From Rhyzopertha dominica (Eukaryota; Arthropoda; Insecta; Coleoptera; Bostrichidae): a DNA stretch of 64,000 bases. A model generated the notes under the pieces. It saw only the letters and a list, made by a program, of their open reading frames with translations, was not told the origin of the DNA and searched no databases. Positions 1 to 15,000 of this stretch are shown here, in pieces. The stretch spans positions 13,206,001 through 13,270,000 of the forward strand of contig QCXZ01000137.1 in the NCBI GenBank assembly GCA_025024175.1, given 5' to 3'. Numbering within the stretch: the first letter of the stretch is position 1; the number at the start of each line of letters is the position of its first letter. A program made the position numbers and the translations under genes.

Positions 1-3000
1 CAGGTTTGTGTTGCTTCCAAGTGTCTTTCTCGTTGTCCTTGCCCTGCTTCAGCATTGCTTCACGAGCCGCTATCCTGTGTTCCTTGAAAACGGATGGCAG
101 AAAGAGGTAGACGTTACACAGGGAGAGCAAAACGTTTATCCAACCCGCAGCGGTGTACATGTTGAGCTGCAGTTTGTTCCGGATGATCCAGTAGCCGTCG
201 TTCCCCAGAGGAACCACGGCTGCCTGGATGGCTGGACCGAATACGAAGCCAAGTACCTGAGCCAAGGAAATCATGGAGACTGCTTTTGTTCGTTCGGAAA
301 ACCGCGTAGCTGCCGATAGGTACGAACGGCATGCTGCGATGTTTGCTGAAATAAAAAGATGTGTTGCTAAAATTTGCGTATGGAATCAAAGGACTTTAGT
401 TCACTTAATATCTTAGAAAATTTTACTTGTTTCACCCTTTATATTATTACATTTTCGGATTCGTTGGTAAAAAAAGTGATTTTATTAACATGATAACTAT
501 GACCTACCGAGTGCCATTTTGACGTAATTTAATATTTGTTTGAAAATTTTACGTTTGCAGCGTTATCGAAACAAAGGCTGAAAATGATAAACGAATGGGA
601 TTGACGCCGTTCAATTATGCACAAATCTGCACATTTTCAACCCAAAAATGAAAGCCACACAGCCGAGTTTAAACACCTCAAAAAGAGGACAGCTCGAATA
701 GTTTTATTTAAATAGAAGGGAATATTAATTTTTACACTGTTTTGAAGTATTTTCGAACTTAAGATGTAATACTTTCAATAGATATTTACGACTTTTTATT
801 ATTTCTGAATGTCTACACTATTTAGCAACAAACGACACAGACGTTGGAAATTTTTTAGTCTTTATTTGAGGCTACTCTTCCATCAAAACTTACCACGCTT
901 GGGAATGGCAGAATGACTATTCCCCTAAATGTCATAGAAAATATTAAAACATAAACCCCAGTTGGATAAAACATGCAGTTCGGTTTCCGATTAGATAACT
1001 TCTTCAAATTTTGCAAGTGAATGGTAATATTTTGAAATTAGGTCCATAAATTAAAAATATTTGGAATGTTCTGTACGTGGCTCCACTATTTTTATAGTAA
1101 AACCTTGCAAACTACTACTGTTTGTTTTTATATTCCTTGTAATATTTAAATACCATGTGGACAAGCATAATACATGTAATATACAATTCTATGTTCCCGA
1201 ATTATTTAACGTGGTTTGAGAAATTTTATATTCGCAATGCATCATAGAAAATTGCACATATTTGAAAATACTAAAAAAATTGAAGGTTGTGGTTTTGTCA
1301 AATTTACTATTTGTTTCAATGTTAAGCCTACCAAATTTTAATTTTTAAATTCTGGATAACTTGATAGATATTTGTGATTTTTTAAATTATTTAGGTGCTT
1401 TGTTTATTTTCACTGTCGAAATTGAGTAGGCACTGAAAAGTAATTTGACATAAGTTTGACATCGTCTAATAATTATTAAATGGCTGAATTATCCCGACAT
1501 TTAATATTGTATCATTAAAGTGTGGTATATTTTTTAAACTGATATCCAAGTCACAACACAACTTCAAGTAAACTAGCAATTTGATATATAGCATATGTTT
1601 GACCTTGGTTTTCTATAAGATTATAGAAAACTTGGCCATGAAATTTTGGTTGGCCAAATAATTAAATAATTATGTGTGTCTGCTCAAAACTTTCAAAACA
1701 AAATAAAACTAAGAATAATTCCAAAAATCATCTATTGCGTGTTCCCGCGAATCAGAAACTGGAAGCTAGTATAATGATATTTTTATGTACTTAATCAGGT
1801 TCGAAAGCCAGTTGAACTATGAAAATGTTGCTCCAAACGGTTTGAAAAAATAACGAACCTTTCCTAAATATTAATCAATACATGCAAATATGTTTAATAC
1901 ATTCAAAGGTGTATCAAATTATGTTTCTGATGGTCTAATAATAATTCTATTAATAAAATAAAGTAACCCTGAATTTAAAACTAAGTAGCACCTTTCATGT
2001 ACAAAGGAACTGTAAAAACCACATCTCTTCATCTTTGCTACACGTTTGATACCGATAAAGATTCTGGTGTCTTCCATAGGCACCATCAAGATTCAAGATA
2101 TGCGAATAAAATGTATTGACTAAACTGGTTTTTTTTAGTAATTTATGAAAATTTTAACACGTTAAGCAGTTCACTAGTTGTTGCATTCAAAGCAGATAAC
2201 TTTAAACAGTTCAATGCTCTAAATTAGCTAATGAACAATCGTACATCAAAAATTTTGAAAATGGAAAATAAGCGTCTTAACTTCAACAGTTTTTGAAAAC
2301 ATATTAAACTAGTGTAATACAGTAATGTGTACTTATTTTAATAATTCTTTCAGTAATTGAACTTAAATTATATGTATAGTAGGTAACTGTATACACGTTT
2401 ATTGGCAACAATAAAATTTTTGTGGAATATCACCAAATTTAACACACTAATTGTCATTACTAAATAAAATAGTTTTAATACGGCCTATTAGAATTTCAAA
2501 GCTGTTGTGTGATGAGGCCATATGCTAATCTTCTTCGTTCCAAATATAACTAAATTGGCAAAGCTGTGTAAACAGCGATGTTGTCAGAACGGAATTGACT
2601 TTAAGTAATACAGTATTACATAACTAATACTAAAATTGCGAATATCATTAAAGCAAGATTTTATTTCCAACCAGAAGCATAAACTTTTCGATGCTCCATT
2701 GGCTAGTGACATTTGAAATTACCGTATACAGTCAAAAGAACGTTTTTCACCTATTCACACACCTATGATATATCACCTAAGACGTGCTTCAAATAAGTAC
2801 GTGTTCGAAGCATTTTACAATAAAATGATTTGTATACGTGACTATCACACAAAGTCCTGTACATACATTAACGTATATACTATGCGGCATACTCAGTAGT
2901 TAGCGTTTAAGAACTCTCGTTTTAAAATTTTAGTCTTTTTGGGTTAGACCGCGTCTGATTTTGCGTTAAGGTCCCGCACTTGTAAGGGGTATCATAAAGA

Positions 3001-6000
3001 CAGGAATAAGGAGTATGGAATATGACACAACGCGAGGAACACGTCTGACCTGAACCAAATCGCAAGGAGAAGAGAGTGCAAACGAAAGATAACGTTGTAC
3101 CTGGCGTTACGAGGGAGATGGGGATGCTTGAACGGCAGATGTCGAGTGATTGGGTACCAAATAGTGGAGAGATAATAACCACCTTCGTGGTTTAGATTAC
3201 TCGTATTGGGATGTTTGGAAATTTCCATGGCTTCTCGGAATTTTAAAGTTGTGCGAAAGGGGACATTCCCTACAACTGACACTTTATCAAACAAAATTTT
3301 GTGACCGGTTTCATGTTGATGTTCTGCTGCTGCTGAGTGGGTGCAGAACTCGACTTTGTGCAGCGTTTATGTTCATTAAGCCTGGTTTTAATGGATCTAC
3401 CTGTTTCGCCGATGTATACGGCACCGGATGCTGTGAATACCTCTAGAAGACAGAGCATTTATTTTGTCCCTCGGAGATGGAAGAATCTGTGACATTTTCT
3501 TAAATTATTTCCCTCGGGAGTTGTCATCGTACTTTTTCGAAATTCACACTGACTTATGCCGAAAAAAATAAAAAGGTGCAAGAAAAGAATTAAGATTAAA
3601 ACAAACAAAAAATAAGACGAGAGCACCAGAGAAAATTTAATTTTGATACTCAAAACATTTGTTCTTTTCTTTATCGCAGCAAAAATAATGAAGCTTCGCG
3701 CTCGTAAACTATGCAAATGTACCCCATGTTGCAATCCTTTTATAATTTGCAGATGGATCATTGTGGTCGTAAATTATTTGTATTTATTGCCTCTTCTTAA
3801 AACTGTCACCACTTTTGTTTTTATCACTAGGGAAATTTTAGATGCTACTCGAAAGTTTTAGTTTTGAATACACAGGCGGAAAGAGTACTTTTGGGGGTTA
3901 AAACAGGAAAATTGCTATACATAGGTGTGTGAAATAAATTTTGCATCAATTGTGCGAAGGCAGAGTACAATCCCAGTGCAGAGCACAGATGTACAAAAAA
4001 TTGGAAAGGAATATCTACTTAAATGGAATCTGATATAATTGCTGAAAGTTTCAAAGTATTGATATGCACGGACTGAAGTATGTAAAACTGGTAGGTGACA
4101 GCGACAGACTTCTGACTGCAAAACCTTATGGACCGCAACTAGTTAGCACTAACCATCTGCTGAGAAACTGTCTCAGAATTGCATCAAATGGCAAAAAGTC
4201 GTTTAAGTTCGACAAAAAATAAGGTTTACCTATGAAGCTGCGGAAAAGATTGAAATCTAACATAGAGCGAATGAGAGGAGCAATAAAAAAAGCACTAAAT
4301 TTCAGGAAAACAGAGAATGTTTCGTTTGTTGAACAATTGGCAGGATTATCTAGACACTAAAAACTGCCCAAGGCATGTATTTGGTGATCATAAAAATTGT
4401 GAAAATTACTTCTGCACAGAGCCAAAACCAAACGAAGAGAACTTTATTTCTGAGATAGACGAATGTGGTTTGCTTGGCAATTAACTGACATGCTCTAAAA
4501 GATTAATGCAAAATGTTCATAACCTTTTATTAAACATGACTAGCAACGCAACAGGGACAAATAATTCATCGAAAAATTGCCAAAAGAACCCCCGGAAAAT
4601 TTACAAAAAAAGATATGAGCCGTACTCTTAAGCGGAAACGAGATAAAGCTTGTAGAAGACTTTTCGCAGATGATCAACCATAAAAAAATAAAAACAAGTC
4701 TGTTGGTCCCGATTCAGATCATGCCCAAGTCAACAGTGAATCTGATGAAGAAGATGTCATCGATGGTGACTATAAAGAGCAGCAAAAGGGAGAACTGCTT
4801 CCAAATACTTCAACAGGACTTGATGAAATAGAAAAAGATAGCATAGGACAATCTGCTAATCCGAGGTGGTTCCAAGAACGATCATATAGTTAATTCCAAT
4901 GTTGGTCGTGTTGTATTTCGCTAGAATCCCGATAACTATGACATTCTTGCTAAAAGTTTTTTTCATTCTCCCTTCAAAGGCATATGCGTTGGGGCAGTGA
5001 TAATAAAGACTTGGCAAAAAAATTGAAACTTTAACTGGATTTAAAATTAAAAACTCTAGTTTATTTGTGCACTGCAATCACCAATTTTTTGCTGCCAATC
5101 CATCAATGACACTGCCATTATAGAAATTAAATATCCTAGTTCCATAATAGTTATCGAACATTACTGTATAAATATATTAACGGTAATTGTCATTTTTATA
5201 CATTACAGAAACAAAAATAATTTTTTTATGATTTTGAGTTTACATTTTAACCGGCTTCTCTCTTTATGTACATAAAAATCGGCGATTAGTATTATTAATA
5301 GTAAAAATTCACTTTTCTGAGTTTTTCAAATATAATCCCAATCTTGATTGTATTTTATAATAAAACATACCATTACTTGCTTTACTTTTTTAAATTTTGA
5401 TAAAAGTATTTATTCGTCAAAAAAGTTTCACTTGGGGGTAAAGACTACAAGTCAGAGTTGTAAGAATGTAATAAATTTACTTGGTGTAAAATTAATTACA
5501 CGTACTTCAATTGAATTAAAAAAAGAGTTTCACCAGAAAAAGTAACTTTTGCCCAAATGACAAATTACCGTGCTCATAAACGGTTGGTCTGTGTGCAATA
5601 TGCTGTCAATACTAGAGTGACAGATTAGGGGTCATAACTTATCTTGCAGCTGCAATATAGTGACAGACTTTGTCACGTCCAAGTGGACTAATTATGTTAC
5701 CGCCCCAAAAATTTTACTTGGCCCAAAACGTATGCCTTAAGATTCTCTTTCAGGCTAGAAACTATTTACCACGATTTAAAATTCATGCACCTTCCCCTTT
5801 ACAGTTTGCATACAAAGAAAGGCCACCGACGGATAATTAAAAAACTAAATATTGGCAGAAGCAGAATATCAGATTTATACACAAAGAAAAACGAATTAGT
5901 ACAGGTAAATGCGTCTTTTTAATTCTAAACCCACTATACATATACGAATAAAGCATTATAAGATAAAGGAACTCCCAACAGAAAACATAGCAGTTGGTTC

Positions 6001-9000
6001 TGAAATGATACATCATGTCTGATAAATGATTATAATACCCACTTAGTATTATCATTCTCTCACCTGAAGTCATTGATCCGAATCGTTTTAGTCTAATATT
6101 CACGTTTACCGAGTTCAAGCCTATAATTAGCGAACTATTTCATGGCTACATGCATACATTACAACACGTGATTCATTGCCATACGTAACAAAAAGGTATT
6201 CTTCCGTGACAATAATGTGTGTTGTTATACGACGTTTTTGGCTACCGTAAAGTGTCAGTAAACACTGAATTGAAATTTGCAATAATAGGAAAAAACTACA
6301 TTTTAAACACTCTACTGAATGAAGATAATTTATATTTAATGTTTTCGTAACAACCATTAACCTAAGCGTCAATAAAAAAGGTTGAGTTATGTTGTTAATC
6401 ACATCTATTATAACAGCTGTTCTTTGCCCTTCATTGAAAGTAACTCTTACAATCTTAGTTAAAATCACTAAAAAATATCCTGCATGCAATGATCTTATAA
6501 AAAAAACCATATCATTTGCATTTGCGTCGTTCTTGCTAAGATAATTTGCAATTAAAAAATCACAACAAAGCATTCACATTAAATAATAAATAAGAAGTTT
6601 TATAGTTAATGCACGTAGCTACACGTACTGCTTATACTTGACTTAAACCGATATGCAATTAAATCAGGACAAGACATTCCTCTTTACCACAGGTAATTAA
6701 GATATTCCGTTTACGCAAACCAATATCTTTACATAAAACCTTAACCTTTAACCCACTAGACCAGACTCGTGTTACGACTCCAATCATTTTCGCTTACAAT
6801 TTATCGCAGGTTTAGGATAGTGTCGTTTGTAATTTATCTTTAAACATTCACTTTGCTGTAGTTAGTATTTATTTCAATTTTAAAGTATTACTTAAAAATG
6901 TTAATTAAATACAAAAGTTACAGCACTACAATTAGCTTTTATAAATACACATATATCGTTTCAAGTAGGTATATACATCAATTAGCACGAAAAAATAATG
7001 TTTAACTCTTTTGTTTGCGCATTATCTGGAGCATTTGTTCAAGCTGTTTAGTTAAAAGACATAAAACTCTCAAGTCCAGTATTTACATCAAATTAAGTCA
7101 GGGCGGAACGTAAACCGATAAAATATACTACCATTTGAAATTTGCTAAACTCAAACATATGTTGTCAACATACCAATATATCTATTAGTGCTAAACACAG
7201 AGGGTGTTTTGAAAAGCAGGGCCAATCTCTTAATTGTGTAATCATTGGCGAATTTTAGACCGATTCAACCACTTTCGTCTATATATTTATAGTTATAGCC
7301 CTTCAAAGTTGTGTTACACGACTAGATTTTATGCTAATAACTTTCTAACTACTGGTGAAAACGATTTGAAATTTCGGATATCAGTTGCGAATATCAGAGG
7401 CCACATTTCATAAGTATCAGTAAAATTTGCTTTACATAAGTCCCAGTTGAAATTTACATCAATTAATTTGACGTTTGTCGGATAGTAAACTTTGGTTTTC
7501 ATTTTAAAGATTATTAAAAATACGTAAAACCTAATTTTATCATGTCCACATTGCGTGGACAAATGCTGAAATGATAAAAAAGTGCCGTGACAATATAAAT
7601 GTGTCCTTGTGTAAAGCACACTTAGGTAATTAACTAAAAAACTTCAAAGTTTAATGTAATCATGCAGCTGCTTTTTACAATTTTACTCGAAAACGGCAGT
7701 AACAATCGAAAATTTGTAAGAAATCAAAAAGTTTACGAATAAAGCAACTTATCATTAATGTGAGATAAAAACTTCAAGTAATAAGAGACAAAAAATATGT
7801 AGATTATAATTTTCTTGGTTTATCCAAAATTTCAAATCGTTTTTATCAGCGCCAGCGGTTGGAAAGTTATTAGCAGAAAACCTAATCGTGTAACACAAGT
7901 TTAGAGGGATATAACTTTTTAATGATGCACTTTTGTATATACATGAGAAGAGTAAATTAGTCTAAAATTCGTCAGGGACTGACTGCGCGTTTCAAAACAG
8001 TCTGTATTTTATACCTTTAAAGTAACAGCATCGTCACTTTTCATGCAAAATACTAATTGTATGTTTCCAATTCAACGGCAAATCGCTAGATTTGAAAGCA
8101 GACTGCCACTTTATCTTTCTGTGAACTCCAACACTATTTGTCGGAAGAGTTGATATGAAAATCTCTTTCGCAATTATTTTATCTCCTCCGTTGGCAAAAA
8201 AATCACTGAAATAGTCACGGAAGTACATTTGAAAGGATACCTTTTTTATTGTCGATAAGCGATAAATATTATTACTACAAACCTTTAAAATAATCTGGCG
8301 CAATCTATCGTTTGTCACAAAAACAATTATTATTAATGTATGAAAATGAGGATATCGTTTATAAAAATAAAGGTCATATTTATGGTTAACGATAATAATT
8401 TATGTTTTTTAAGCAGTCAACCCTAGATGGCTGTATAACAGCAATCGATAAAAAAACTTATCTATTCCTTATTTTAGCATAACAAAAACCCATTTATTTT
8501 CCATGACTATCTACTTGCATGTTCTGATATGAATCTTTGTAATTTTATTAATACCTCCTAGGTAATTTTCATAAACAAATTTTCCTAGCCATGTCAAAAT
8601 CATCTAATGCGAATTTGGTTCTAACCTTTTCTCCAATGGTATTCGGCATAAAATGGCCTTTTCATTCCCAGTCACTCTCATTTACAAATCAACATATTTC
8701 TACACAGTACTTTATTTTTGTACTGTATAGGTTTAGAAAGGCAATGACAGCTAAGACTAAAAATGTGCTCCTACTACCTGAACTGCGCAATAACTTGCTT
8801 TAATGTATATGTATAAACTTATTCTGGTCAAGGATCTACTCTTGTGCCAAATTTGAATGTGTTGCGCTTAACAGTTTAAACGTTAAAAATCTCTTGACAG
8901 ACGAAACGAACAGAAACACTAGTGGCTATTTTTAAAACCTATGGTGACCTTTACATGGGTAAATACATCGTCTTGTATTCATGAAAATTAAAAAAAAGAA

Positions 9001-12000
9001 GTCTAAAATTTGAAGGTAATTTTGCCATGCGTCTCGTAAAATCAATTTTTTTAACTGAATTGGGTGCATGTATTTTCTTAAACGTATTTTGTTTAACCCA
9101 ATTTGGTAGGGAAGGAGGGGCAATTTTGAGTGATTAGTAAGCCCGAAACGCGGGGCCAAATATCTGTAAAGGTAACAAAAACAAGCCTCTAAATAGTAAA
9201 TTAAAAACTCGTTAACTATGGTATCGAACATTTTGTATTCACTAAAAGGTTATCTAACAATGGAACCTAAATGTCGTAGTTGTCAATCATGGACGACTTG
9301 ATCTTTTTAAACGGGACGATTTATTTAGTTGCTACGTCTTAAAAATTAACTTTCTGTTGAGAAAAGATTGTGGTCTTTTGCCACTCTTTCATTCCGCATA
9401 CTCCTTCATCCCGCATCTTGCAGTCATTTCTTACTTTTAGAGATATATGGCTTTTTTCCAGTTCGGTGCGGATAAAAATTTTCGAAATGTTTCAACTATG
9501 GCCAAAACACACAAACACAAACAAAAACCAGAAGAGGTGCGACTTAAAATTTAATGTTTATTTTTCCTTTTTTTACTTCAGATAATTCATTAAATACTTC
9601 TTCCGAAGTCAATGGAACTTGTTCGTGTATGTCCGGTGAACATTATTTCTGTGACTATTTCGTTGTTTCTTCATCATGGAAAAGCTTAGTGAAATAAAAG
9701 GGAAACCTCTAAAAACGCCGTGGGCGTACATTTAAGACGTAAAGTCATTAGGGCACTGTAGTATCATAGCTGACTCGTCCATTATGCTGAACAGTCTTGG
9801 ATTTGGATTTCATTTTTGCAGGTTTTTTGAAGACGAAATCGACAAAACCAAGAGAGGGGAATTGGGGTAGGATCTCGTGACAATACAAAAAAAACGTAAA
9901 TAATATCTTAATCTAATTACCTTCGTGGTTTTTAGATGTTTTCTCGTTTTTGTCTGTAAAATCGACTCCAAAGATAAAAATTTTAAACAGACTCTAAAAA
10001 ACAATAAACGTAGCTCGAACAGTCAGTGGGCTTTAACAGGGCGGACGAGTAAGCTCGTATATAATAGTGTTGTACACGTCATGTTGTCCTTCAATTTGTC
10101 GTGGACTACAGCATTTTGCAGTTCAAAGTACATCTGTGTACTTTCAATTCCCCTTTGCCCTTCCCGGACTACGACACTGGCTTATTAGAGATACTCGCCG
10201 CTTTGGTTGTGATGGGTGGCTTCATTTGAATAAATAACAGAATGATTTTGCTCCCTAGTACTCCCAGTGGAGTTGCCATTTCTAAACTGCTTGAGTGACC
10301 AGTTTTAAGACGATGTTCTATTTCGTGCATTCTTTATGGCACTTTTATGGTTTTAATTTAACTGTGCTGTGTAGATAACAAGAAGAATAGTATTAAGGAT
10401 TTTCTCTTTTTTTAAGAAAAAGTATTAGTTATCCGTCAACTAAACGTTTTGCTTTCAAGTTCTAAATATCTAACATTGATTTTTGTATTTAAGCGATTAT
10501 TCTAATGCAGGAAAAAGTTGAATAGTGCTTTGTATTTGTTGAGCTCTCGTTGATGAACACATCGAACAATTTTTCCAATTTATGATATTAACTATTGATT
10601 CCCGCTTACTACCGGTAAATTTAGCTGCTATGAAGCGTCTGATGTTTGATCAAGGTTACATCGTTATCGCAGAAGTACAGATAAAGTCGTATTTTATTCG
10701 CTTTGACCCGCATTGCCGCCAAAAAGACCATTTTCCTCAGTAATACGAACCTTTGTTGAAATTGCTGCATTTAGCTATTATCACAGAGTAATACATGAAG
10801 TTTTTGCGCATCAGAAAAATCACATCTATATTTATAAAGTCCGTATCTAATTTTAAGCATTGGGAGCAATACACTGCCCAAAAATTTATGCAACACGTGT
10901 AGTAAAAATGACGTGAAATTTAACCGGCCGAAGCAACTAAACGTGCAACAACCATATAGCATAATTCCCTAAATATTTTGATTTAGACTTGGGGACATAA
11001 TGAGACCGATAAACTGTAAATTTAGGTATAATTACACTTACACAATATTCAACGCTTTATCTGAAATAACATGCACATGTGCTTCCACATGCTACAGATT
11101 ACGGGCAATGTATGTCAATGGCACCAATGTGCATTACTTAGATTAGGCCATTTCTTGTGTAAATGCAACTGGAGGCTGGTAGTTGTATAACACAAGTCTG
11201 ATTCTAACATGGCAATATCCATTTAAGCAAATGTCATTATTACAGATTCTTACCTGAACTAACCCCTACAAGGAACCTAGTCCACAGCATCCAGTGCTTT
11301 CTGTAACTGGAAAATAGTTCCAAAGACGAATAGACGGCACTGGCTGCTGTGAACAGCAAAAGGGACAACAAAACTGGCATTCGTATAGATCCAAGCTTGT
11401 TCGACCACCATCCCACTAGAGGAGAAAAAAGCATTTGTCCCAAAGGATTTGCTGCTACAACGTAGCCCATATATTCCTTTCCAGCGGTTGGATCAAGCTG
11501 CAACAAATTGTAATGGTTATATTTAGGAAAATATTTTGCCGTGTCAAATATGTTGTAAACCGCGCCAACTCGTCGCTATCATATTCGTTCTCACCCATTT
11601 AGNACACAAACTACTACGATGGATGCAGTTAAGGTAATGGTAAGTCAGATTGACCAAAGGATGGAATCTCCTCCCATGCAGAAACTAGGGATTCTCAAAC
11701 TAAGTAAAGCTCATATTGAAATACCATACAAATCCATTTTGTGTTAATTTGTAAAAAAAATATACACCAGTACCTATCTACTATGGGATGTGTCGGATAA
11801 AACGGTGTTATCAATATAAATCATACAAATAATATCTACACGCAATAACGTTACTGTACACACTACTTTTATTACCTGCAATGAAAGTAAGTGCTTTAAT
11901 AATTGCTTACATCTTTTTTCGTAAATGTGGAGAACATGACAAAATACCTATACAAACGTTAAAATAATCCTTATAAAGATTAGATAATGGCATTTAAACG

Positions 12001-15000
12001 AATCACACATTTATTATGTAGTAGCAAACCACCGTAAATGTATGGAGAATTTTATCTAATTCTGACCTTAGAGTGAAAACAACTGGTTTGTGTTGTAAAA
12101 CGACTGTGTAGGCGGAATAAGTCGTGATTTGACAATAAAAGTTATTACATTTATGAAAGATGAAAAAAAAATGGGACCAATAATCCCAGTGGAAATGCAC
12201 TCCACGTTTCCAAAAAAAAACTGTTCGGAGGTTTATACAAGAAACGTATGGTAAAAAACCTACACCATATTTTAAGATGAATTACAAATCCCAACAAAGT
12301 TGAAAATAGACAACAAACCTATCTGCTGCACATAGCCAATTTACCAGTAGAAATGAACTCTTTAAAACTGCATTGGAAACGAGATTTCTTTACGACGATC
12401 CCTAGAAACATTGCAAACATGGTAGTTTCCTTGCGAAGGCTTGATATTGTCGTGAAAAAATATTAATTGTTAGAGCTAAAAGCATATATACAAGTTTTGT
12501 TTTTTCTTGACGAAAATTGGATTTTTTTAAAAGGGGAAAATAAATGCACATGGCAAAATGACTGCGTACTTTCTGTAAATCGTCAATTAGCGGTGATGGA
12601 AAAAGATCATTTTACGCGCAGGAGAAGCGGGTTTGTAAAAATTAAAAATAAAGATGCAAGTTTGATTCTTTAATTATCATGACAATATAGACATCACGCT
12701 ATTTAAAAAAATGGATTTCCGAAAAATTATAGTCACTGCTACGAGTGGAAGGACCGACAGCTATTTTTATGGATAACGGTAGGTATCATTCCGAACTAAC
12801 TGAAAAAACCCTCCTTCAAATTGGCTAGGAAAGGAAATCAAATCTTGGATAGATGATCACGACAAAATAGAACTTTCAGATACTGTAAATCGACACAAAA
12901 CTATTGTTAGGTAATTTTGTGTAACGTAAGATTTTTCTTTTACTTTTATACACAACACGACGACAGCCAGTTGCTCGGTTAGAGCGGGATCGTTGATTTT
13001 AATGTGATTTTTAAAGGCGTCATCAATTTTACACAGAGACCAAAAATTAGAAATCGGAATGCAGACTAAATAAAACGATCGGGGTAAGTACTTGATAGCA
13101 AAAACTATACTGGATGAGGCTCTAGGCTTCTATCAAAAGGTAATTTTAAAATACGATCTTCGTAACTTTTTGTGAGGGTTTGAAATGATCATTCCTTTCT
13201 TTTAGTCCATAAAATTGAAAGTGGTTTTATATGCAGCAGCAGTACGAACAAAGATACGCGATATCGCTTTACCACTACTTTAACTAGTATGTATCGTACG
13301 CGTACTCTTTCTTTTGTATATGCTAATGCATGAGAACGAATATGATAAGTGGTAGTTTTGCTGCTCGAGTACATCATACGGTTTCTAACATAGAAGTAAC
13401 GACTTGGAAAGGTGGATTTTGTTTATTTTGTAATACAGTCCCCTAAGACATTGACACACTTTGTGTAACCGCAATAATTTTTTTGTCTTTTTCATTGTTG
13501 TCTCGAAAGTGAGTACCACAAATGAGCACTTTTAATTTCTAGGGAAAATTTGGGGCTAAATCTATAGAATAGGCTTGACTGGGGTTCCAGACATTTGAAG
13601 ACTAATGCACTATGAATTGCGGACACCAAAACACTGCGCTTATCGATTCTCTAAACTTTCTCCTCCCTTTTTTTGCAGGAATCATGCAGTTTTGAAACTA
13701 AATAAGCACATGACTCAGTTCTCGGCGTCTGTGTCAGACGCAATAATATCTTGTCTAACTTTACGCCGTGCCATTGATTTCATAGTCAGATCGCAAGGTT
13801 TTGACCTATAGAGGTCCCTTGCAGTATGATAATTGCATTTCATAATTCTGGAGCGGAGCCTTTTATCATACTCGTAAGCTATATCTGCATACCATCAAGG
13901 AAACGTCTTTTTATCAGCGTTTTACACCAAGCTGTTTATTAATAGCAATGCAATGTTACGAAATCTCGCACTAGGGCGTGATGCAAAGTTCAATGTACAA
14001 GTACCTACTATTTTAACTCACGTTTGCTCCTTTTAAATGGGAATTACTACTTATTTTTTATGTTTCTATCATTGTTAGAAAACACACAACTGGACGAATG
14101 CAAAAAAAGTGCAGCGATATATTAATTTGCTTACATGGTTACGTATTTATAGAAGGTGGTGGCAAGTAATACGTTAAATGCAGAGAAAAAGAGTACACTT
14201 ATGAGTCACTGTTTACGTGAGGAATAGATTCTTAGCATAATACTGACTTACTCAGTAAATAAAACACAGAGAAAAATATGTTGTAGATAACCTAACAAAT
14301 GTGCAAACGTTTTGTAAGAATTGGTCTTAAAACGGTGACAGGTACAATTTGTATAGGTATAGATGCATTCATTGTTAAATCACTATTGTACTAGTAAGTA
14401 AGTATCTTTTGTTGTCTTATGTTTTTTAGAACATTGTAAAAATAATTTGCTCAAATGGTTATAAAAGAATATCAATATTTGTTAATATTTTCATTACAAT
14501 TGCACTTAATGATCATGTTTGCACAAACTTGTGTCGAATGTTGAATCAAATTTGAGGATTTTTACCAACAACGTGTATTATTTTGAAAGAATTATGTTAA
14601 TTTTATTAACAAATTGTAAATCTCCGCTGCTCAATTATTCAACCCCACTTTTGCACAAAATTGTGATGTTTTATCACACAAACTTGTAGTATTTAATACC
14701 GCAACACATGTAAGCTGTTGCAACAAACTATAAACATGTATATGAAGATATTTTTTATTTTAACCCATTGATGTTTTGCCTTTTTCAAATGTAATTTTAT
14801 AAAAAGGCAATTGAAAGCTACTGCTACAAATAAAAACATGTAAGGAGCAGTTTTGAGTGCCAGTTTGCGAAATAGAATTTAAAGAAGGCATTTGTGTTTG
14901 TTCTCATTTTGAAGAACATCAGTGGGTGAAGAGAACAAAAAACTTTCATTAGAGGGTGATTCTAATTCGAGTGCATGCATGGGGAACTCTGAAACGATAA

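Larger units (their letters stand above)
346..11253 (-). other. large intron of the MFSD8-like gene
   Basis: This 10.9 kb intron lies between the second and third coding exons. Inside it I see a Penelope-type endonuclease remnant (about 2990-3460), a Mutator-like transposase remnant (about 4063-4860) and a foldback element (7197-8005). The stretches 350-2900, 4870-7190 and 8010-11250 are AT-rich with no coding segment or repeat I can name. The open frames there are short and unsupported. Confidence 0.7.

Noticed and set aside
8..319. 103-codon plus-strand open frame at the window start
   Set aside because: It lies opposite a clear MFSD8 exon with correct splice acceptor and phase; it is its antisense shadow.
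6127..6573. 148-codon minus-strand open frame
   Set aside because: Long for AT-rich DNA, but its composition is irregular, no motif or splice context is recognisable and it lies in an intron; probably chance.
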